DNA of 53,971 nt from DATAVB01 sp040414495. GTDB lineage: Bacteria; Actinomycetota; Actinomycetes; Mycobacteriales; QHCD01. The notes below the pieces were generated by a model. That model did no database searches. It worked only from the letters and a program-made list of their open reading frames with translations, and was not told where the DNA came from. A program made the position numbers and the translations under genes. This document shows positions 32,207 through 40,104 of the stretch, piece after piece. The DNA is taken from positions 1 through 53,971 of the forward strand of contig JBEDUI010000006.1 of NCBI GenBank assembly GCA_040414495.1. The letters run 5' to 3'. Positions within the stretch are counted from its first letter, which is position 1. Every line of letters starts with the position of its first letter.

Positions 32207-33634
32207 GTGACCCCGCAACGGCGCGTCCATCTGCTGACCGCGGCACTCCTTGCCGTCACCGTCGCAGGTTGCGTCGAGCTGGGGTGGGGTTCGCCGAGTT
32301 GGTGGGCGCTGCCTGCACTCATTGCGGCGGTAGCAGTAGCCGAGTCCGCGACGGCTCGCATCGTTCTGGGTACGGAGGCTGGGCTTTCGGTTGCCCTGAC
32401 CGATGCGGTCGTCGCGATCGGTTTTGTGGTGGCGCCGGGTTCGTGGGTCGCCATCGGCGTCATGGTCGGCGTGCTGTTGGCGAATCTGAAGCTCTCGCCT
32501 ACCAAACTCGCCTTCAACGCGGCCCAGTACGCGGCCGCGATCTGTCTTGGTCTACTCGTCGCCCGGTCGCTGGGCGGCGGGTTTGCCGCGTCGGCCGTGG
32601 GCCTTCTGGTCTTCGGTGTCCTGAACTTCCTGATCGTCTCGTTGCCGATCGCCTGGATGACCCAGCAGAGCTATCTGACGGTCGCGTCGCAGGCGGTCAA
32701 GTTGGCCGTCATCCACCTGCTGGGCAACCTCTCACTCGGTCTGCTCGCAGCCTGGTTGGCCCAGCACGCACCGCTGGGTCTGCTCGGTCTGGTTGCCCCG
32801 CTGATCCTGCTGTGGTGGTCGTATCAGCAGCAGACGGAACGGGCCAGTGAGGCGCGACTCTTCGCCGAGTTGGCGCGGGGTCAGGAGCAGGCGTCGTCCC
32901 GGTCGTTGGACAGCTCGGCTCGGGTGATTCTGACGGCGGCCGCGCGCCTGTTCGGCGGTGCCGAGGTCGAAATGTTGCTGCGCCACCCCGAGGGTCTGGT
33001 TCGGTACGTCGGCGACGAGGGCGGCATCAACATCCGCGAACGGGTCGAGGCCGACGCCTTCGCCGAGCCGTGGGTGTTGCGCACCATGGGTGCGCGTGGT
33101 GTCCGTATCGGCACCGAAAACGATCGCCCGTACTGTTCGGCTGTGCTCGGCGACCTTGAGCGCCCGTTGGCGGTGCTGATCGCCCGCCGGCCGCCGCGGT
33201 CGGGATCATTCGAACGCCTCGACGCCCGGCTGGCGCAAGTGCTTGTCGGCCAGGCCGAGGCCTGGCTGTCGGTGGCCGATCTGACCGCGCGACACGGTGC
33301 GGCGGTGGGCCAGGTCGAGGCGTACGGGGACGCCAACCGGGCGCTGGGGGACCTGGGCGCGGAGACGTTGCCGTCGCTGGTCGTGTTGCGTGAGTCGGCC
33401 GAACGGTTGTCCCGACTTGCCTACAGCTTCAACGGTCCGGATCCGGTACGGGAAATCGTCGATGAGCTGCACTCCGCCGAGCGGGCGGTGGCATCCCTAC
33501 TCGGCGCGGTCGCTTTGGCCAGTGAACCCGAATTCGTCGCCGGTGCGGACACTTCGTCCGGATCGCACGGCGGGCTGCGTGTGGATTCCGAATGGACGAC
33601 GACAGGACGGCTCGAAGCCTTCGAGATCAGGTGA
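32207..33634 (+). CDS. multi-pass membrane sensor with GAF-like domain
   Basis: A 475-aa protein. Residues about 8-205 form six to eight hydrophobic helices (for example LLTAALLAVTVAGCVELGW and FVVAPGSWVAIGVMVGVLLANL), ending in WWSYQQQTERASEARLFAEL. A soluble part follows (about 215-365) with a GAF-like fold (LDSSARVILTAAARLFGGAEVEMLL, RPYCSAVLGDLERPLAVLIARRP) and a helical tail. There is no kinase domain of its own; the overlapping next gene supplies one. GTG 32207 follows TAGAGG closely. The family is not recognised with certainty; the sensor role is inferred. Confidence 0.75.
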   Translation: MTPQRRVHLLTAALLAVTVAGCVELGWGSPSWWALPALIAAVAVAESATARIVLGTEAGLSVALTDAVVAIGFVVAPGSWVAIGVMVGVLLANLKLSPTKLAFNAAQYAAAICLGLLVARSLGGGFAASAVGLLVFGVLNFLIVSLPIAWMTQQSYLTVASQAVKLAVIHLLGNLSLGLLAAWLAQHAPLGLLGLVAPLILLWWSYQQQTERASEARLFAELARGQEQASSRSLDSSARVILTAAARLFGGAEVEMLLRHPEGLVRYVGDEGGINIRERVEADAFAEPWVLRTMGARGVRIGTENDRPYCSAVLGDLERPLAVLIARRPPRSGSFERLDARLAQVLVGQAEAWLSVADLTARHGAAVGQVEAYGDANRALGDLGAETLPSLVVLRESAERLSRLAYSFNGPDPVREIVDELHSAERAVASLLGAVALASEPEFVAGADTSSGSHGGLRVDSEWTTTGRLEAFEIR

Positions 33635-34680
33635 GCGCGGCCAGACAGCAGCGCCCGCTACCGCTTGCGTTGTGGGCCGGCTTGCTCCTCGCGATCACCG
33701 TTCTCATCATGCTCGCGGTTACCGGGCTGATCCTGCGCTCGGCCACCGGCAGTCTGCAGCTGCCCGCGTTGCTCGGCGGCCTGGGTATCGGCGTCGTGGC
33801 AACTGCCGGTGGTGCCTACCTCGCGCATCGGATCGGCAGCGACGTCCGCCGGCTCACCGTCGATGCCACCCGCAGCGCCCGGGACCCCAGCTTCTCCCCG
33901 CAGCTGGCGCCCATGACCGACCGGATGCTCGAACTGCACCAGCTGGCCCGGCTGCTGGACGCGTTGCAGCTGCGGGCGCGGGTCGCCGAGGAACTGGCCG
34001 AGCAGGCGCAGCGGGCGTCGCAGACCGCCAGCGCAGGCATGTTCGAGCTGCTGTCCGGTCTGGTGGCGGCCGAAGAAGCGACCCGGGGTCAGCTCTCGGC
34101 CGACCTGCACGACACGGCCGCCCAGACGCTCTCCAGCGCCCGGCTGATCCTGGCCAACCCCGAAGGTCAGCCCGGTGCATGGGAGCGCGTGCGAGAGCTG
34201 ATCGAGGACGCTGAAGAGGAGCTGCGGGCGGCAATGGCCCGGGCCCGTCCGCCGGAGTTACGCGACGGCGATCTGGCCTCCGCCGTGACCGCGCTGCGTC
34301 GGGAAATGGCCTCGCGTTATCTGCTCGACGTGAAGCTGGGCTGGCCGGTCGAACCGCAGCCGGTGCCGTTGGTCTCGGCCGTGACGATCTACCGGTTCTT
34401 CCAGGAGGCGCTGCTCAACGTCGTCAAGCACGCCGACGTCGATGAGGCCGAGGCGACGCTGTCGATCCAGCCGGACGTACTGGTCGCCACCGTGCACGAC
34501 GCCGGGCCGGGCTTCGACCCGGAGAAGGTCGAGTCGGTCGGCGGCCGGCACGTGGGCCTGGGGCTGATGCGCGAGCGGGCCCGGCTCGCCGGCGGAACCG
34601 TCGACCTCGAGACCGGTACGGGCAACGGGACGACGTTGACGTTGCGGCTGCCCCGGCGGCCCCGCGTACTGGCCGGCTGA
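33631..34680 (+). CDS. sensor histidine kinase (NarX/HisKA_3 type)
   Basis: A 349-aa kinase with two transmembrane helices (about 12-34 and 44-64), a HAMP-like coiled linker (about 65-130), the HisKA_3 dimerisation/phosphoacceptor helix with His160 in LSADLHDTAAQTLSSARLIL split by position 157-174, and an HATPase domain with N-box FFQEALLNVVKHA (Asn263), HDAGPGFDP and HVGLGLMRERARLAGG. HisKA_3 kinases pair with NarL-type regulators such as the one encoded divergently 1.9 kb away. GTG 33631 overlaps the upstream stop (GTGA); ATG 33592 is an alternative. Confidence 0.88.
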   Translation: MSAARQQRPLPLALWAGLLLAITVLIMLAVTGLILRSATGSLQLPALLGGLGIGVVATAGGAYLAHRIGSDVRRLTVDATRSARDPSFSPQLAPMTDRMLELHQLARLLDALQLRARVAEELAEQAQRASQTASAGMFELLSGLVAAEEATRGQLSADLHDTAAQTLSSARLILANPEGQPGAWERVRELIEDAEEELRAAMARARPPELRDGDLASAVTALRREMASRYLLDVKLGWPVEPQPVPLVSAVTIYRFFQEALLNVVKHADVDEAEATLSIQPDVLVATVHDAGPGFDPEKVESVGGRHVGLGLMRERARLAGGTVDLETGTGNGTTLTLRLPRRPRVLAG

Positions 34681-34685
34681 CCGGT

Positions 34686-35255
34686 TCAGCGGTGCGACCG
34701 GTCCGGCAGCGCGGTGACCCCGGCCGGTGGCACTCCCGCCGCCGTACACAACAGATCGACCCAGGCCAACAGGTGTGGGCCGAGGTCCTCATCCAGCGGC
34801 GTCCAAGACGCCCGTAACTCCAACTCCACGACGTGCGGCGGTCCAGCCAGATCACCGAAGCGAGCCGAGGAGGTCTGCGTAACGGTGCCGCCAGCGGCCG
34901 TATAGCGCGCGTCGTGTTGCTGCAACGCGTCGATCAGCCAACTCCAGCCGACCTCGGCGATGAGCGGGTCGCGGGCCATGTCCGGATCGAGCTCGGCGCT
35001 GGCGTACGTAACAAGCCGGTGTGTGCCGTCCCAGGCCGACTCGCTGTCCGGGTCGCTGAGCAGAACCAACCGCCCAGTAGCGACCGTGTCGTCGCCACCG
35101 ATCACCTCGGCGGTCAACGCGTGCGCCCATTTCGCCAGGCGGCGCGGCGGTTTGACCGTCTCGACCATGACATCCGACCGCACCCGGCAGCGGGTCAGGC
35201 TCTCGACGGCCCGGAGAAAGTCCGCGGGGGCGGTGAGTTGCTGGGGCTCGGACAC
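34686..35255 (-). CDS. DUF3000 family protein
   Basis: A 189-aa protein of the DUF3000 family, with PADFLRAVESLTRCRVRSDVMVETVKPPRRLAKWAHALTAEV near the N-terminus (about 10-50), RLVLLSDPDSESAWDGTHRLVTYASAELD and DPLIAEVGWSWLIDAL. Function unknown; the location next to hemE and RNase D is conserved in actinobacteria. GTG 35255 is set by a -10 box six bases upstream; longer frames up to 35315 have no support. It converges on the kinase gene with a 5-bp gap. Confidence 0.87.
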   Translation of the reverse strand: MSEPQQLTAPADFLRAVESLTRCRVRSDVMVETVKPPRRLAKWAHALTAEVIGGDDTVATGRLVLLSDPDSESAWDGTHRLVTYASAELDPDMARDPLIAEVGWSWLIDALQQHDARYTAAGGTVTQTSSARFGDLAGPPHVVELELRASWTPLDEDLGPHLLAWVDLLCTAAGVPPAGVTALPDRSHR

Positions 35256-35261
35256 AACGTC

Positions 35262-35267
35262 AGCGTA
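35262..35267 (-). promoter_or_regulatory. -10 box, leaderless promoter of DUF3000
   Basis: On the minus strand TACGCT, then six bases (GACGTT), then GTG at 35255. It is the same hexamer and spacing as at the APC permease, again with no ribosome site. Confidence 0.55.
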
Positions 35268-35311
35268 AGCGGCACTCGGGCCGGTTCCGGGTCGGCTCGC
35301 CGAGTCTCTTA

Positions 35312-35503
35312 TCACGCCGCCGCGTGTACGACGGGCACGGGGTTCTCCTCGGGCTGCTGACCGATGGTCACCGCGTCGCCGCAGCGGGTGCAGATCCGAT
35401 CCGGACAGTCCTCGCCGTGACCATCGCAGCAGACCGGAACCTCAAATGCCCGGTCCTGGCCGCATTCGTCGCAATAGCGCCATTCGAGCTGGTCTGCCGA
35501 CAT
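35312..35503 (-). CDS. small zinc-ribbon protein
   Basis: A 63-aa protein starting MSADQLEWRYCDECGQDRAF and carrying a second cysteine group CCDGHGEDCPDRICTRCG. With three CxxC-like pairs and a His it is almost surely a zinc-binding fold. Small proteins of this kind are common in actinobacteria; function unknown. The ATG at 35503 has GGAGGT seven bases upstream, while the longer frame to 35614 lacks a ribosome site and crosses the hemE promoter. Confidence 0.72.
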   Translation of the reverse strand: MSADQLEWRYCDECGQDRAFEVPVCCDGHGEDCPDRICTRCGDAVTIGQQPEENPVPVVHAAA

Positions 35504-35589
35504 CGCACGCACCTCCGTGCAACGACGTTGCCACGAGTCACTGACGGTCTGGTGGAGGCGCTGCGGCGTGTCGAAGGCGGCGTGCAACG

Positions 35590-36642
35590 ATGGTTGCGAT
35601 GTCATCCTCTCCACCGCCGTTGACCGGCGTCGATGCCCCGTTGTTGCTGGCGGCTCGGGGCGCTGCGGTGCCCTATACGCCGGTGTGGTTTATGCGGCAG
35701 GCCGGCCGTTCGTTGCCGGAATACCACAGCATTCGTGGCGATGTGCCGATGCTGGAGGCCTGCCGCCGACCCGAGCTGGTCACCGAGATCACGCTGCAGC
35801 CGGTACGCCGGCACAGGGTCGATGCCGCGGTCCTGTATTCCGACATCGTCGTGCCACTGGTCGCGGCGGGGGTCGACATTGACATCGTGGCCGGCGTGGG
35901 CCCGGTGATCGCGGCGCCGATCGCGACCGCGGCCGACATTGACCGGCTGCCGGTCCTGGCGGCCGAGCAGGTGGATTTCATAACCAAGGCGATCGGGCTC
36001 CTGCGGGCCGAGTTGGGGACCACGCCGTTGATCGGGTTCGCCGGCGCGCCGTTCACCTTGGCCAGCTACCTGATCGAGGGCGGACCGTCCCGCACGTACG
36101 CCAAGACCAAGGCGTTGATGCATGGCGATCCGGCGCTGTGGCAGCGGCTGCTGGACAGGTTGGCCGACATCGCGGCGACGTTCCTGCGGGTGCAGGTCGA
36201 GGCCGGCGCCGCGGCCGTGCAGCTGTTCGACTCCTGGGCCGGCGCACTGTCCGATCTGGATTATCGGCGGTACGTACAGCCGGCCAGTGCGAAGGTTCTG
36301 GCCGCCGTCCAGGGCGTTCCGCGGATCCATTTCGGCGTCGGCACCGGTGAGCTGCTGACCGCGATGGCGGAGGCCGGACCGGACGTACTCGGCGTGGACT
36401 GGCGGGTCGCGCTGTCCGACGCCGCCCGCCGGGCCCCGGGTCTGCCGCTGCAGGGCAACCTCGATCCGGCCATCCTGCTGGCGCCCTGGCCGGTTGTGGA
36501 GGCGGAGGTACGGCGCGTGCTGGCCGACGCCGAGTCGCTGCCCGGGCACATCTTCAACCTCGGTCACGGCGTACTCCCCGAAACCGATCCGGACGTACTG
36601 GGCCGGGTCGTCGAGCTGGTGCACGAGGTCTCGGCGCGGTGA
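35590..36642 (+). CDS. hemE: uroporphyrinogen decarboxylase
   Basis: A 350-aa enzyme that removes four carboxyl groups from uroporphyrinogen III to give coproporphyrinogen III. The signature PVWFMRQAGRSLPEYHSIR is near the N-terminus (about 31-49), the second pattern GFAGAPFTLASYLIEGG follows near 150, and the C-terminal GNLDPAILLAPWPVVE and IFNLGHGVLPETDPD are present. ATG 35590 and ATG 35599 are both possible. It overlaps hemY by four bases and begins the hemE-hemY-hemQ operon of the coproporphyrin-dependent haem route. Confidence 0.95.
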   Translation: MVAMSSSPPPLTGVDAPLLLAARGAAVPYTPVWFMRQAGRSLPEYHSIRGDVPMLEACRRPELVTEITLQPVRRHRVDAAVLYSDIVVPLVAAGVDIDIVAGVGPVIAAPIATAADIDRLPVLAAEQVDFITKAIGLLRAELGTTPLIGFAGAPFTLASYLIEGGPSRTYAKTKALMHGDPALWQRLLDRLADIAATFLRVQVEAGAAAVQLFDSWAGALSDLDYRRYVQPASAKVLAAVQGVPRIHFGVGTGELLTAMAEAGPDVLGVDWRVALSDAARRAPGLPLQGNLDPAILLAPWPVVEAEVRRVLADAESLPGHIFNLGHGVLPETDPDVLGRVVELVHEVSAR

Positions 36643-38018
36643 GACCCGAGGTTGTCATCGTCGGGGCCGGCATCTCCGGTCTGGCCGCGGCGCACGCCAT
36701 CGGTTCGGCCGCGCACGTCACCGTCGTCGACGGCGCGAACCGGCTCGGGGGCAAGCTGCTGCGCAGTGAGGTCGGCGGCCTGGTGGTCGACGCCGGGGCC
36801 GAGGCGATGCTGGCCCGCAGCGTCGAGGGCATCGAGCTGGCCACCGCGGTCGGACTGGCCGACGAACTCGTACACCCGGCCACATCCTCGGCCTCACTGG
36901 TGATCGGCGGAGCGCTGCGCCCGGTACCGGCCGGCACGTTGATGGGTATCCCGGCCGACCTGGACGCGGTCCGCGCGGCCGGCGTGCTCTCGGACCAGTC
37001 GCTGGTCCGGCTCGAACGCGATGAGCCCGGACCGCCGCTGGGCGATGACGTCGCGGTCGGTTCGGTGGTGGGCTCGAGGTTGGGCCGGGAGGTGGTCGAC
37101 CGGCTCGTAGACCCGCTGCTCGGTGGCGTGTACGCCGGCCGGGCCGACGTGCTGTCGTTGCAGGCGACCGTGCCGGCGCTGGCGCGGGCGCTGCGACTAC
37201 GTGGGTCGGTGGTGGCCGCCGCCCGGGCCGCGGTCGCGGCCGCGCCCCGTCGGGAGGGCCCGGTCTTCGCGACGCTGCGGCTTGGCCTGGGGTCGTTGCC
37301 GGAGGCTGTAGCCCGGGCCTCGGGCGCGGACATCCGGCTCGGGTTGCCGGTTCGTGAGGTGGTCCGTACCGCGACCGGATTCCAGGTGCTCGCCGGCCCG
37401 GTGCCCTCGCCCACCGTGCTGCAGGCCGACGCGGTGATCGTCGCCGCGCCAGCCCCGAAGGCCAGCCGGATCCTGGCCGTGGTCGCACCCCACGCGGCGT
37501 ACGAGCTGAGCCGGATCGAGTACGCGAGCACGGCGCTGATCACGTTGGCCTACCGGGATGTGACGTTCCCGCCCGGCAGTGGCGCGTTGGTGCCGGCTTC
37601 GGAGGGCTACGACGTCAAGGCGCTCACGTTCAGCTCGCAGAAATGGCCGCATCTGGCTGGCGAGCACACGATCGTACGGGCCTCGATCGGCCGGCACGGG
37701 GACGCCAGCGCGTTGCAGGTCGAGGACGACGAACTGGTGGTACGCACCCAGACCGAGGTCGCCTCGATGACCGGGGTGTACGCGGCCCCGATCGACAGCC
37801 GGGTCACCCGATGGGGCGGCGCGCTGCCGCAGTACGCGATCGGGCATCTGGACCGGGTGCGCCGGATCCGGGCCGACGTGGAGCGGGTGCCGGGCCTGGC
37901 GGTCTGCGGTGCGGCGTATGACGGAGTTGGGGTGCCGGCCTGTATCCGCACCGGTCAGCAGGCCGCGGCCCGGGTGCTGGCGGACCTCGCGGCGCGGGTA
38001 GGTACGAACGGGAGTTAG
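36639..38018 (+). CDS. hemY: coproporphyrinogen III oxidase (CgoX/HemY)
   Basis: A 459-aa FAD-dependent oxidase converting coproporphyrinogen III to coproporphyrin III with O2. The FAD dinucleotide motif VVIVGAGISGLAAAHAI is at residues 5-21, followed by RLGGKLLRSEVGGLVVDAGAEA, the middle DPLLGGVYAGRADVLSL and the C-terminal FAD contact GVGVPACIRTGQQAAARVL. The hemQ neighbour makes the coproporphyrin (not protoporphyrin) substrate the better call. The GTG start lies inside the hemE stop. Confidence 0.93.
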   Translation: MRPEVVIVGAGISGLAAAHAIGSAAHVTVVDGANRLGGKLLRSEVGGLVVDAGAEAMLARSVEGIELATAVGLADELVHPATSSASLVIGGALRPVPAGTLMGIPADLDAVRAAGVLSDQSLVRLERDEPGPPLGDDVAVGSVVGSRLGREVVDRLVDPLLGGVYAGRADVLSLQATVPALARALRLRGSVVAAARAAVAAAPRREGPVFATLRLGLGSLPEAVARASGADIRLGLPVREVVRTATGFQVLAGPVPSPTVLQADAVIVAAPAPKASRILAVVAPHAAYELSRIEYASTALITLAYRDVTFPPGSGALVPASEGYDVKALTFSSQKWPHLAGEHTIVRASIGRHGDASALQVEDDELVVRTQTEVASMTGVYAAPIDSRVTRWGGALPQYAIGHLDRVRRIRADVERVPGLAVCGAAYDGVGVPACIRTGQQAAARVLADLAARVGTNGS

Positions 38019-38025
38019 GTGGAAC

Positions 38026-38718
38026 ATGGTCGACGGCAAGCAGGCGCGTGAGCTCAACAAGGTCATTCGCTACACGATGTGGTCGGTGTTCAAGGCCGGG
38101 CCGGGATTGCCCGAGGACCGGTCGGCGCTGGCCGGCGAGGTGAGCGGGCTCTTCGAGCAGTTGGCGGCCAAGGACGTCGTGGTGCGTGGGACCTACGACG
38201 TGGCCGGACTGCGGGCGGACGCGGACTACCTGATCTGGTGGCACGGTCCGGCGGCGGAGGATCTGCAGGAGGCGTACACCCGGTTCCGCCGCACCGCGCT
38301 GGGCAAGGCCAGCGAGCCGGTCTGGTCGGTGATGGCGCTGCACCGCCCGGCGGAGTTCAACAAGAGCCACCTGCCGGCGTTCCTGGCTGGCGAGGAACCG
38401 CGCAACTTCGTATGCGTATACCCGTTCGTGCGGGACTACGAGTGGTATCTGCTGCCGGACGACGAGCGGCGGGGCATGCTGGCCGAGCACGGCCAGATGG
38501 CGCGCGAATACCCGGATGTCCGGGCCAACACGGTGCCCGCGTTCGCGCTCGGGGATTACGAGTGGATCCTGGCCTTCGAGGCCGATGAGCTGCACCGGAT
38601 CGTCGATCTGATGCGCCACCTGCGGGCGGCGGCGGCGCGCCGGCACACCCGGCTTGAGATCCCGTTCTATACCGGGACCCGCAAGCCGGTGGATGAGCTC
38701 ATTGCCGGTCTGGCTTAG
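38026..38718 (+). CDS. hemQ: coproheme decarboxylase (HemQ/ChdC)
   Basis: A 230-aa chlorite-dismutase-fold protein that oxidatively decarboxylates coproheme to haem b. The likely catalytic tyrosine is Tyr132 in VCVYPFVRDYEWYLLP and the axial histidine His155 in MLAEHGQMAREYPDV, 23 residues apart as in actinobacterial ChdC. The N-terminus reads NKVIRYTMWSVFKA. The ATG follows AGGTGG. It ends the haem operon; its stop codon lies within the terminal inverted repeat of the downstream MITE-like element. Confidence 0.94.
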   Translation: MVDGKQARELNKVIRYTMWSVFKAGPGLPEDRSALAGEVSGLFEQLAAKDVVVRGTYDVAGLRADADYLIWWHGPAAEDLQEAYTRFRRTALGKASEPVWSVMALHRPAEFNKSHLPAFLAGEEPRNFVCVYPFVRDYEWYLLPDDERRGMLAEHGQMAREYPDVRANTVPAFALGDYEWILAFEADELHRIVDLMRHLRAAAARRHTRLEIPFYTGTRKPVDELIAGLA

Positions 38719-38910
38719 GGCGTGTTGCTTTAAGTCCTGGCCGTCGCGAGCGGTGATTCAGGCGGCGGTCCGAAAAGGCAGCCCGGGTGCGGGTGTCCCG
38801 CAAGATGAGGAGGAGCCGGTAGCGGAGCTACCGGCGACGACGATAACGCCGCCGGTCGTCGTCTGGGCGCCGCGTAGCAGGCAGAGGACTTAAGCAACAC
38901 ACCCTAAGCC
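38712..38910. mobile_element. MITE-like element between hemQ and msrB
   Basis: About 199 bp bounded by near-perfect terminal inverted repeats. The left end (38712-38738) reads GGCTTAGGGCGTGTTGCTTT then AAGTCCT. The right end (38885-38910), reverse-complemented, reads GGCTTAGGGTGTGTTGCTT then AAGTCCT, i.e. one substitution and one indel. The interior has no gene but holds a perfect hairpin, GCCGGTAGC-GGA-GCTACCGGC, and a GACGACG/CGTCGTC pair. TA flanks the GGG-starting ends, compatible with an IS5- or IS630-type target. Both neighbouring genes take their stop codons from the repeat. Confidence 0.72.
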
Positions 38911-39314
38911 TGTTCTTTGGCTTCGGCCGGCTCGAGCGTGATGCTGATCGAGTTGATGCAGTAGCGGTCGCCGGTGGGCGTCTGCGGCGCATCGTCGAAT
39001 ACGTGGCCGAGGTGCGAGTTGCAGTTGGCGCACCGCACCTCGGTGCGGATCATGCCGTGGCTGCGGTCTTGCAGCAGTACGACCGCGTCGGACTTGGTCG
39101 GCTCGAAGAAGCTCGGCCAGCCACAGTGCGAGTCGAACTTGGTCTCGCTGCGGAACAGCTCGACGCCGCAGGCCCGACAGCGGTAGACGCCGACGGTCTT
39201 GGTGTCGACGTACTCACCGCTCCACGGCGCTTCGGTGCCGGCCTCCCGTAGCACCGTGTATTCGGCCGGGGATAGCTCGGCCCGCCACTGTTCCTCGGTC
39301 TTGTTCACTGTCAT
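38904..39314 (-). CDS. msrB: peptide-methionine (R)-S-oxide reductase
   Basis: A 136-aa MsrB that repairs methionine-R-sulphoxide. Zinc cysteines appear as YRCRACG and VRCANCNSHLGHVF; the substrate region is SHCGWPSFFEP and the catalytic cysteine lies in GDRYCINSISI. Length and motif order are standard. The C-terminal codons (...AKEQA) run into the inverted repeat of the MITE-like element, which supplies the TAG stop. It converges on hemQ and diverges from the nuclease gene. Confidence 0.95.
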   Translation of the reverse strand: MTVNKTEEQWRAELSPAEYTVLREAGTEAPWSGEYVDTKTVGVYRCRACGVELFRSETKFDSHCGWPSFFEPTKSDAVVLLQDRSHGMIRTEVRCANCNSHLGHVFDDAPQTPTGDRYCINSISITLEPAEAKEQA

Positions 39315-39385
39315 GTCTTCACCCTATGTCGGTGCGGGCTCCGGGCCGGCTGCTGGTAGCCCAGAGCGGCAGTCTTGTCAAACGA

Positions 39386-39480
39386 CTGTCCACAGTTCGA
39401 ACGCCTATCCACAGATGCTGTTCCCGGCCTCTGACGGCTCGTGCCGAACGGCATCGTTTGGACATGATCTTTTGTCCACG
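39386..39480 (+). promoter_or_regulatory. cluster of three DnaA-box-like 9-mers
   Basis: CTGTCCACA (39386-39394), CTATCCACA (39405-39413) and TTGTCCACG (39472-39480) each differ from the high-GC DnaA box TTGTCCACA or TTATCCACA at one position. The first two are 19 bp apart, same orientation. They lie in the msrB-nuclease spacer and nuclease start. No AT-rich unwinding region or dnaA/dnaN gene is near, so this is not an origin. Confidence 0.4.
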
Positions 39481-40021
39481 CCGGCGGTTGCCGGTCCTGC
39501 TGCTGGTCGGACTGATCGGCGGGTGTTCGGCCAGGCCTGACTCCGTGCCGACCGGCTCGCCGGTGCAGCCGCGCGGCGCGAGTCGAGTGTCGGTGCTGGA
39601 CGTCATCGACGGTGACACGATCAAGGTCGACCGCAGTGGGGTCGAGGTCACGGTGCGGATCCTCGGCATGGATACGCCCGAGACCCACGATCCGCGTAAA
39701 CCCGTGCAGTGTTTCGGTCCGGCCGCGGCCGCACGGGCGCAGCAGTTGCTGACCGGTCGGTCGGTGGCCCTGACCGGCGATCCGAGCCAGGACCGCCACG
39801 ACAAATACGGTCGCGAGCTGGATTACGTCTGGTTACCCGACGGCACGCTCTACGACTGGCTGATGATCCGCGACGGCTACGCGCACGAATACACATACCG
39901 CAAGCCGTACGAATACCGGTCCGCATTTCTCGCCGCGCAGCAGCAGGCGCGCGCGGCCGGCCGCGGGTTCTGGGCCCGATCGACCTGCAACGGCGATACG
40001 ACCCAAGCCGCCGACCAATGA
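39464..40021 (+). CDS. secreted staphylococcal-nuclease-like lipoprotein
   Basis: A 185-aa SNase-fold nuclease. The N-terminus MIFCPRRRLPVLLLVGLIGG-C is a lipoprotein signal with the lipobox cysteine at residue 21. The SNase core (about 42-170) has VLDVIDGDTIKV, VRILGMDTPETHDP, DKYGRELDYVWLPDG and DGYAHEYTYRKPY, so the Ca2+ ligands and catalytic Arg/Glu positions are filled. It should degrade extracellular DNA or RNA at the cell surface. ATG 39464 is chosen because the signal starts there; GTG 39440 is possible. A second exported nuclease is encoded convergently. Confidence 0.87.
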   Translation: MIFCPRRRLPVLLLVGLIGGCSARPDSVPTGSPVQPRGASRVSVLDVIDGDTIKVDRSGVEVTVRILGMDTPETHDPRKPVQCFGPAAAARAQQLLTGRSVALTGDPSQDRHDKYGRELDYVWLPDGTLYDWLMIRDGYAHEYTYRKPYEYRSAFLAAQQQARAAGRGFWARSTCNGDTTQAADQ

Positions 40022-40104
40022 GCGTTCATCTGATCGCCGCCCCGGACGGCCCGCGGCGCACCGTGTTGGGCCCGGTGCGCCGCGGTGCCCTACCACCTGA
40101 AGGA

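Noticed and set aside
38712..38910. Ordinary bidirectional terminator between hemQ and msrB
   Set aside because: The inverted repeats are about 145 bp apart, too far for a hairpin terminator, and their length and flanking TA fit a transposable element better.
39386..39480. Replication origin
   Set aside because: DnaA-like boxes alone are too few; no AT-rich region and no dnaA, dnaN, gyrB or rpmH in the window.
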